In this document: one piece after another, positions 7,096 to 12,050 of the stretch
How the letters are laid out: each line of letters starts with the position of its first letter
Position numbering within the stretch: the stretch's first letter is position 1
Assembly: GCA_016871655.1 (NCBI GenBank)
Contig: VHCR01000024.1
Coordinates: 1-12,050 of the forward strand
Source: Verrucomicrobiota bacterium
GTDB lineage: Bacteria; Verrucomicrobiota; Verrucomicrobiia; Chthoniobacterales; UBA6821
Reading direction: 5' to 3'
DNA length: 12,050 nucleotides
The notes under the pieces: model-generated
Databases searched by the model: none
What the model was told of the DNA's origin: nothing
Seen by the model: only the letters and a program-made list of their open reading frames with translations
Made by a program: the position numbers and the translations under genes

Positions 7096-8961
7096 TCAGT
7101 TATTTAATGCAGATGGTATAAGATCAGTGAATGCTTCAATCTTCTCAATCGTCATCTCCCGTTCTCCCTGCTCGCTTGGCAGCGTGACTTTGTCTCCACA
7201 AGCACGTCCTAAGAGTGCTTGGCCGATAGCGGCTTGGTAAGAGATCCAATGTTTTTCGGGAGCACCATCCCACGCACCGAGCACGGAGTAAGTTTCTTTT
7301 TTGCCTTGAGTGTCTTGAAGTGTGACGACAGTGCCAATCGAGACGGTTGCAGTTTCAGGATTTTCAAAGTTGGTGCCGCGTGCTTGGTTGAGCATCTGTT
7401 CGAGATCTGCTTTTTGGCGAAGAAGAACCCGTTGTTGTTCTTTGGCAGCTTTGAATTCAAAATTTTCACGAAGGTCACCGTAGGAACGAGCCGTGGAAAT
7501 ATCTCTCGTATTTTGAGGAATCAGTTTAGTGACCAGATTTTCGTATTCATTCTTGCGTCGTTCGAGGCTGACCCAAGAAACAATCAAGGTCTCTTCCCGA
7601 GGTGCTGAACTTTCTTTCGAGGCATTATCCATGACCGCTGTTTCTAATTCCGGATGAACTTTCAAAATGCGTGCGAGGAGTGAGCGACGATCAAGATCAT
7701 TAAAGACAGGTGAAACATTGATCTTGCGGATGGCATAGCGAGCTGTTTCTATGTCACTCTTATCAAAGAGGTCGTTAATGAGTTGGCGATCTTCAAAGAG
7801 TAACTCTTGCAAGCGAGCGCCTCGTTTTCTTTCAGCGTGGAGGTCACGTTCCAAGGCAGAGAGAATTGCAGAAAAAAGCTCTGGATTGACCAACTCCGGA
7901 AAAGCATGAGCTCGCTCTTCGCAGAGCCATTTTAAAAAGTCAGAACTGATCGAACGTTCACTGATGGCTCGTTTTGTGAGATTTAAAAAGTCCTCGCGAG
8001 CTTGTTGATTTTCGAAAAGATGAAAAATTTCTCCGATAAGACGTGGCTCTGCTTGACGCAGGAGTTGATGAGTCTGTGCTTGCCAACGATCCTGGAAGGC
8101 CTCAGGGAAAGCCGCTAAGACGCGGCGGTATTTGGCGACAGGAATTTCTTCGAAAATTTCAGTTAGTTTTCCTGAAGTTTCTTTTAGTAAAGTGGAGAGT
8201 GAAAAAGAATGCTCTTGTCCTCCTGAAGAAGAGTGATGCTTGCCGATTTCGTCACGAGCTAAGAGGAGTTCGATGGCCTTAGGAGCATGCATGCGACCAC
8301 TCCGTTTTGCAGCTTCTTCAACTTCGTGAGCCAGTTGATGTAACAAGTTTGCATCTTCTTTAAAATGTGATGTCAACTTGAGCAAAGCATCCATGAGAGC
8401 TACTTGTTCTTTTGGATGACGTGCTGTTCGAAACTGCTCTACGAGACGCTCATGAGGAGAGGAGCTTGATTCTTGAAGCTCAAAGGGGGCTGTTTTTTTT
8501 GCAGGAATGACAAAATGTCCATCGGCTTTCATTTTTTTCTTAGCACCATCAAACCATTTTTTAAAGTCAGCTGCAGAAAAAATATCAGGCACAAGATCAG
8601 CGGTAATTTCATCAGTAGTCGCTTTTCCTTCGTGACCTTGAAGGAGTGATTTCATTAAAGCAACAGGATTTTCTTGTGCTTCTTGGCGTAGCAAGGCTGG
8701 ATCAGCAGCAATGCGAGCGAGAATATGATCGGCTGGAACAGGCTCCAACGTCTCTGCTGCAAATTGCAACTGCATCGGATGATTTTTCTTTGCTTTAAAA
8801 TGGATGAGGACCTGATCGGTCAAAAGACGCCATTCTGCAATTTGGCCAAAGCCCCAGCTGCGATGCTTGCAATAAGAACCAGGGGTGAGGTGAGAAAGTT
8901 TTTCAGCGGCTTCGGGAGTGATTTTTCCAGCTTCGATGCATTGCGTCAGTTCGTCATTCAT
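7096..8961 (-). CDS. greA: Long GreA-like transcript cleavage/elongation factor
   Basis: Likely rescues backtracked RNA polymerase by inserting an acidic coiled-coil tip into the secondary channel to stimulate RNA cleavage. The product is 621 residues against about 158 for E. coli GreA. The GreA module occupies roughly the last 150: a coiled coil with the tip ARSYGDLRENFEFKAAKEQQ (near 490-510; the Asp and Glu of GDLREN match the catalytic acids of GreA) and a C-terminal FKBP-like domain near 545-615. The N-terminal third has WGFGQIAEW, VLIHFKAKKNHPMQLQF and LEPVPADHILARIAADP, resembling the N-terminal extension of chlamydial GreA from memory; the middle is helical and charged. The ATG at 8961 is preferred; a TTG three codons upstream is also possible. 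No Shine-Dalgarno is obvious. Upstream lies the palindrome 8978-9189. Confidence 0.88.
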   Translation of the reverse strand: MNDELTQCIEAGKITPEAAEKLSHLTPGSYCKHRSWGFGQIAEWRLLTDQVLIHFKAKKNHPMQLQFAAETLEPVPADHILARIAADPALLRQEAQENPVALMKSLLQGHEGKATTDEITADLVPDIFSAADFKKWFDGAKKKMKADGHFVIPAKKTAPFELQESSSSPHERLVEQFRTARHPKEQVALMDALLKLTSHFKEDANLLHQLAHEVEEAAKRSGRMHAPKAIELLLARDEIGKHHSSSGGQEHSFSLSTLLKETSGKLTEIFEEIPVAKYRRVLAAFPEAFQDRWQAQTHQLLRQAEPRLIGEIFHLFENQQAREDFLNLTKRAISERSISSDFLKWLCEERAHAFPELVNPELFSAILSALERDLHAERKRGARLQELLFEDRQLINDLFDKSDIETARYAIRKINVSPVFNDLDRRSLLARILKVHPELETAVMDNASKESSAPREETLIVSWVSLERRKNEYENLVTKLIPQNTRDISTARSYGDLRENFEFKAAKEQQRVLLRQKADLEQMLNQARGTNFENPETATVSIGTVVTLQDTQGKKETYSVLGAWDGAPEKHWISYQAAIGQALLGRACGDKVTLPSEQGEREMTIEKIEAFTDLIPSALNN

Positions 8962-8977
8962 AGAAATCAATTTATAG

Positions 8978-9189
8978 CCACAAAGAGCACAAAGAAATCA
9001 AAAAAATTAATAGCAGCAAAAGAATGCAAAGATTTTTAGAAGATAGTAGATGGAAGATAGAAGATAGGAGTTGTGGCGCTGCTAAAGCAGCGCAGTGAAA
9101 AATCTGCCGAAGGCCTCGACTTCTATCTCCCATCTTCTATCTTCCATCTACTAAAAACTTTCTTTGTAATCTTTGTGGTGAATTCTTTT
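8978..9189. repeat. Nested palindrome filling the greA-hydrolase gap
   Basis: Outer arms are CCACAAAGAGCACAAAGAAA (8978-8997) and the complement of TCTTTGTAATCTTTGTGG (9161-9178). Inner arms are 27 bp with one mismatch (TAGTAGATGGAAGATAGAAG at 9044-9063 and onward, pairing with 9121-9147). The loop contains GCGCTGC-TAAA-GCAGCGC (9076-9093) and GCC-GAA-GGC (9106-9114). It spans nearly the entire intergenic region. The right edge abuts the stop codon of the hydrolase gene. Confidence 0.88.
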
Positions 9190-10137
9190 TTAAGGCATTT
9201 CGATCAATTGCAAGGCTCTCTCCATCGCAAGAAATCCAAAATGACCTTGGGGTACTTCGTGATAAGAAGAGCCGTGCCATGTTGTGCAAAGTTGCTGGAG
9301 ATAGCGAGGCGGAGAAATTTTATCGTAGGTGCCCCCAATGATGGCGATGTTTTTGGGATCACAAAGTGGTCGGCCGTGGAGTGGTGAGGTGAGATGAGCG
9401 TGACGAACGAGATGCTCCTCGCTGATGCCGCGACGTTTCAGGAGTTGTCCGATGATCAAAGCAATGGGACTGCGAAACGTGGCGTGTCCTGTATTAACAA
9501 TCGGCTGAAGTAACAATGCTGACTCAATCGGCTCGACAGAAAGGAGCAGAGCTGTAACCCAAGCGCCATAGCTGGTTCCTAGGAGAGTGATTTTTTCTGA
9601 GCCTTGAGCGCGAGACCAGTGAATGAGCTGACGAGTTTCTTTCACGGTCTGACGAATTGTTTCTCCGTTACGCACGAGATCGGCAGTAACAGCAAGGGAA
9701 CCTGAACGATAGCCTTGAGGAGTTCGTGAATAGTGAAATGGAAGATGAGGGAACAGCACATTCCAACCTTGCGCATTAAGACGTGCTGCAATCTTGCGAT
9801 AGCCGTGATCGCCTGCAGACATCAAGGCGTGGAGGAAGATAACTGTTTTTTGAGGAGAAGATTTTTTGGTGCTTGGAAAAAAAAGCGCGTGAGCACGATT
9901 GTTTTCACGATGTTGAGAAGGTGACGGGCTTTTCCACGAGATCGCATTCTGTGAAAGTGACATTTCTTCCATCGGGCCAACTTCAAAAAATTGAGAGCGA
10001 TCAAGTCTTCTTGAGGCATCCAGATAAGCCTCCAGAGACGCTTTCGTCGTCACGTGATTACGCAGCCTCCATTGAATGGAATTCATCATGAGGCACAGGA
10101 TCGTGTCCATGGCGGTATAGCGAAGGGAAGAGAACAT
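9190..10137 (-). CDS. Alpha/beta hydrolase of unknown substrate
   Basis: 315-residue serine hydrolase fold; the substrate cannot be told. Seen: a first beta-strand and oxyanion region KTVIFLHALMSAGD (97-110), a nucleophile elbow LLGTSYGAW with S189 (G-x-S-x-G), a candidate acid D272 in GGTYDKISPP, and the catalytic His in EVPQGHFGF (H299). The order and spacing of Ser, Asp and His fit the family, whose members include esterases, lipases and acyl-transfer enzymes. The first 80 residues match nothing I recognise. There is no clear signal peptide, so it is probably cytosolic. ATG 10137 is the longest start; an alternative ATG at 10110 (MDTILCLMM) is possible. The gene lies between greA and a PlsC-type gene in the same direction, but palindromes separate it from both, so an operon is uncertain. 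The stop TAA sits at the edge of the downstream repeat. Confidence 0.85.
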   Translation of the reverse strand: MFSSLRYTAMDTILCLMMNSIQWRLRNHVTTKASLEAYLDASRRLDRSQFFEVGPMEEMSLSQNAISWKSPSPSQHRENNRAHALFFPSTKKSSPQKTVIFLHALMSAGDHGYRKIAARLNAQGWNVLFPHLPFHYSRTPQGYRSGSLAVTADLVRNGETIRQTVKETRQLIHWSRAQGSEKITLLGTSYGAWVTALLLSVEPIESALLLQPIVNTGHATFRSPIALIIGQLLKRRGISEEHLVRHAHLTSPLHGRPLCDPKNIAIIGGTYDKISPPRYLQQLCTTWHGSSYHEVPQGHFGFLAMERALQLIEMP

Positions 10138-10181
10138 AAGTGAATGATCAGTTGGATTAACTTGAGAACATTAAGCAATTT

Positions 10182-10416
10182 ACCACAAAGAACACAAATG
10201 CCGCTTTCAGCGGCAACACAAGGAACGCAAAAAATTTTTTTATAAAAAAATTTTGAGGCTTTGAAAATAACAAACGCAGATAAGCTTGAAAGCTGTTTAA
10301 TCGTAGAAAATTAAAAAAAGATTCAAATTTTAATACTTAGATTTTTTTATAAAAAAAATCTTTTTGTGTTCCCTGTGTGCGGCGTAGCCGCTTTGTGATC
10401 TTTGTGGTGAATTCTT
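10182..10416. repeat. Long palindrome with CACAAAG arms (hydrolase-plsC gap)
   Basis: The two arms are about 75 bp each. The left arm, 10182-10255, begins ACCACAAAGAACACAAA. The right arm, 10340-10416, read in complement, begins GAATTCACCACAAAGATCAC. At the same point in each arm sits a different micro-palindrome: TGCCGC-TTTCA-GCGGCA (10199-10215) on the left and GCGGC-GTA-GCCGC (10379-10391) on the right. Each arm ends in an AT palindrome; the left one (10231-10254) is perfect over 24 bp. The right arm overlaps the last 23 codons of plsC. The 84-bp centre shows nothing recognisable. Confidence 0.88.
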
Positions 10417-11093
10417 TCTTGTGCCGTTTTTGGAAGGTCATCATCACAAAGTTGGAACCGCTCGCGAAGCTCTTGCTGCAGCGCAGGAAAAACAGTAGCT
10501 AATTTTTTTTCAAAATCATGAAGTGCTTTCTCGCGGTTGGTTACATCCAGTGGGGGAGGAATAATTCCTTTGCCAACAATCATCCAAAGCGGTGTCCGGC
10601 GAAACCAAGCGTGTTTGCAATAAAGTCGATCGCTGCCCAGGAGGACGCATGGAATGATCGGTGTTTGATTTGAAAAACTGAGGCTCGCTAATCCTGGTTT
10701 CAGTGGAGCTCGCTCCAAGATAGAGGTAGCTCCCGATCGGATCCCTCCCTCCGGGAAAATTCCCAAAACTTTTCCTACTGCCAGAGCAGTACGCATTTTT
10801 TTTAAAGCGTTTCGATTGCTCCCCGATTTTTTCCCAAAGCGATCGATCGAAATCACGCCGAGCCACGAAAAAAAACGTGCGGCCCATGCGTGAGAAAAAA
10901 GTTCTTCCATGGCCACCCACGTAAGCGGCCGTGGGAAAAAAGCACTCAGCAGCGGCGGATCAAAATGGCTGATGTGATTGCTGGCAACGATCAGGGCTCC
11001 TTTTTTGGGTGGTTTCTCTAAAAAAAGAACATGAACGCGGCAGAAAAGTTGAAAAAGAATTAGTGTTAGCTGTCGGCAGAGAAAGTAGAGCAT
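10347..11093 (-). CDS. plsC: 1-acyl-glycerol-3-phosphate acyltransferase (PlsC-like)
   Basis: Membrane-associated acyltransferase that likely adds the second acyl chain to lysophosphatidic acid, giving phosphatidic acid for phospholipid synthesis. The product is 248 residues, the usual size. Seen: a hydrophobic N-terminal segment (LYFLCRQLTLILFQLF), motif I NHISHFDPP (catalytic H40 and D45 of H-x4-D), motif II GVISIDRFG (79-87), motif III FPEGGIRSG (113-121, phosphate binding) and motif IV-like TPIIPCVLLG (144-153). ATG 11093 leads directly into the membrane segment. The conserved protein ends near residue 225; the last 23 residues (ERIHHKDHKAATPHTGNTKR and three more) are translated from the arm of the palindrome at 10340-10416, which also supplies the stop. 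The substrate could instead be another lysophospholipid, since the family is broad. Confidence 0.9.
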   Translation of the reverse strand: MLYFLCRQLTLILFQLFCRVHVLFLEKPPKKGALIVASNHISHFDPPLLSAFFPRPLTWVAMEELFSHAWAARFFSWLGVISIDRFGKKSGSNRNALKKMRTALAVGKVLGIFPEGGIRSGATSILERAPLKPGLASLSFSNQTPIIPCVLLGSDRLYCKHAWFRRTPLWMIVGKGIIPPPLDVTNREKALHDFEKKLATVFPALQQELRERFQLCDDDLPKTAQERIHHKDHKAATPHTGNTKRFFL

Positions 11094-11284
11094 CTATTTG
11101 GACAGGCTAAGTATCATTGATGCGAACGCGGAGAAGAATACTAGTAGGTTTCCGCATTCGCACGAATGAAGGTTGGCGATGTAGCGATCATTCCGCGCTG
11201 AAAATCTAAAAGTATTTTTTTGTGCTAAAATAGGGAGTGATTAATTGATGGCAAACCCTATTCAACTGAACGACTATCCATTCT
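11094..11284. other. plsC-ald spacer with a hairpin
   Basis: The main feature is an inverted repeat TGCGAACGCGGA (11121-11132) / TCCGCATTCGCA (11151-11162): 12 bp with one mismatch and an 18-nt loop, 28 bp upstream of the plsC start codon. It has no T-run on either strand, so it does not look like a Rho-independent terminator. A weaker pair AATAGGG/CCCTATT flanks about 20 nt just beyond the 3' end of ald (near 11230-11265). Confidence 0.5.
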
Positions 11285-12050
11285 CTAAGCTGTTAATGTC
11301 GGCCGTGTATAAGACAACTGATGGGCTTGAGCAACAGCCTCGTAAGTGATGTTTCCTTCGCAAACGTTGAGACCATTGCGAAGATGTTCGTCGTCGAGAA
11401 GAGCTTTCTTCCAACCTTTGTTAGCGAGAGCAAGTGTGAAGGGGAGTGTTGCGTTGTTAAGGGCAAAGGTCGACGTACGAGCAACACCACCTGGCATGTT
11501 GGCAACGCAGTACATGATCACTCCATCAATTGTAAATGTCGGGTTAGCGTGAGTTGTAGGTTTAGCTCCTTCTACGCAACCACCTTGATCGATGGCAACG
11601 TCAACGATGACGGAGCCTTTTTTCATTTTTGAAATCATGTCGCGTGTAACGAGCCGCGGTGCAGCGCCGCCAGGAACCAAGACAGCTCCGATGACAAGGT
11701 CTGCTTTGACGATGTGATCTTCAATAGCGTCAAGTGTAGAATAAATGGTGTGCAATGATGGACCAAATTGAAGGTCGAGTTCCTTAAGGCGATCAATCGA
11801 TCTATCAATGACCGTGACGCTAGCTTCTAGGCCCATCGCCATGCGCGCGGCATTCGTGCCGACAACGCCGCCTCCCAAGATGAGGACGCGAGCAGCAGGG
11901 ACTCCTGGCACCCCTCCCAAAAGAACGCCGAGACCACCTTGAGCTTTTTCTAGACAATGAGCCCCCGCTTGAATGGACATACGTCCTGCGACTTCACTCA
12001 TCGGAGCAAGGAGCGGAAGGCCTCCGCGACGATCAGTGACGGTTTCATAA
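11285..12050 (-). CDS. ald: Alanine dehydrogenase (C-terminal 254 residues)
   Basis: NAD-dependent enzyme interconverting L-alanine and pyruvate plus ammonia, in the cytosol. The gene runs off the window edge; the frame is open to the last base, so about 110 N-terminal residues are missing. Seen: [19 protein letters not shown] at the edge, the family's [35 protein letters not shown] (Rossmann NAD-binding glycine motif), the dinucleotide acid VTVIDR at the end of beta-2, the catalytic Asp in [10 protein letters not shown], and [11 protein letters not shown]. The ATG at 11999-12001 is internal (MSEVAGR) and is not the start. The family also includes NAD(P) transhydrogenase alpha subunits, but the [19 protein letters not shown] stretch is specific to alanine dehydrogenase. 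plsC follows 191 bp downstream in the same direction. Confidence 0.95.
   Translation of the reverse strand, partial: YETVTDRRGGLPLLAPMSEVAGRMSIQAGAHCLEKAQGGLGVLLGGVPGVPAARVLILGGGVVGTNAARMAMGLEASVTVIDRSIDRLKELDLQFGPSLHTIYSTLDAIEDHIVKADLVIGAVLVPGGAAPRLVTRDMISKMKKGSVIVDVAIDQGGCVEGAKPTTHANPTFTIDGVIMYCVANMPGGVARTSTFALNNATLPFTLALANKGWKKALLDDEHLRNGLNVCEGNITYEAVAQAHQLSYTRPTLTA

Noticed and set aside
9822..10019. Small ORFs on both strands inside the hydrolase gene
   Set aside because: They are shadows of the hydrolase reading frame without domains or start signals.
10231..10254. Rho-independent terminator at the AT palindrome
   Set aside because: The stem has no GC and lies inside a larger repeat arm; termination cannot be claimed from the sequence.
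11248..11349. 33-residue plus-strand ORF with AGGGAG upstream and a TGTGCTAAAAT box
   Set aside because: It overlaps the ald 3' end antisense, shows no recognisable protein, and has no convincing -35 box.
11999..12001. ATG as start of alanine dehydrogenase
   Set aside because: The frame is open upstream with conserved residues [12 protein letters not shown], so this Met is internal.

Overview
The window is about 12 kb of a bacterial chromosome. It carries ordinary core genes, but almost every gap between genes is filled with palindromic or mobile repeat DNA. The best guess for the host is the PVC superphylum (Verrucomicrobiota/Chlamydiota). The main reason is the GreA-type protein: it is far longer than normal GreA and has an N-terminal region resembling the long chlamydial GreA as I recall it. 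A GH64-type secreted glucanase fits a verrucomicrobial host better than a pathogenic chlamydia. This assignment is an inference, not a proof.

Layout. 37-1365 (-): secreted GH64-like beta-1,3-glucanase. 1422-2030 (+): RdgB/HAM1 nucleotide-sanitising pyrophosphatase, divergent from it. 2071-2354: two nested MITE-like elements between the convergent rdgB and prfB; the outer one supplies the stop codon of prfB. 2342-3449 (-): prfB (RF2), whose first 24 codons lie in a separate frame joined by a classical +1 frameshift site (CTT TGA C). 3616-3957 (-): small FtsB/DivIC-like division protein. 4122-5405 (-): enolase. 5589-7086: a transposon nest made of a decayed IS630-family element inserted at the centre of a perfect 42-bp palindrome, a 141-bp MITE in one half of that palindrome, a second MITE inside the transposase gene, and a third MITE just to the right. 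7096-8961 (-): long GreA-like elongation factor. 9190-10137 (-): alpha/beta hydrolase. 10347-11093 (-): PlsC-type acyltransferase. 11285-12050 (-): alanine dehydrogenase, with its N-terminus beyond the window edge.

The genes serve unrelated housekeeping roles: translation termination, division, glycolysis, transcription, lipid synthesis and alanine metabolism. They do not form one pathway. eno, ftsB and prfB run in the same direction, as do ald, plsC, the hydrolase and greA, but gaps of roughly 150-230 bp full of palindromes separate most of them.

The most unusual content is the repeat system. Four gaps between or upstream of minus-strand genes (3455-3626, 3966-4121, 8978-9189, 10182-10416) and the enolase leader (5409-5554) hold long inverted repeats. 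Their arms are built from short tandem-like words (AGATGGAAGATAGGAGAT, GTAACGAGTAACGGGT or CCACAAAGAACACAAAG). Small GC-rich micro-palindromes are embedded in most of them. Several genes take their stop codon, and plsC a tail of about 23 residues, from these repeats.
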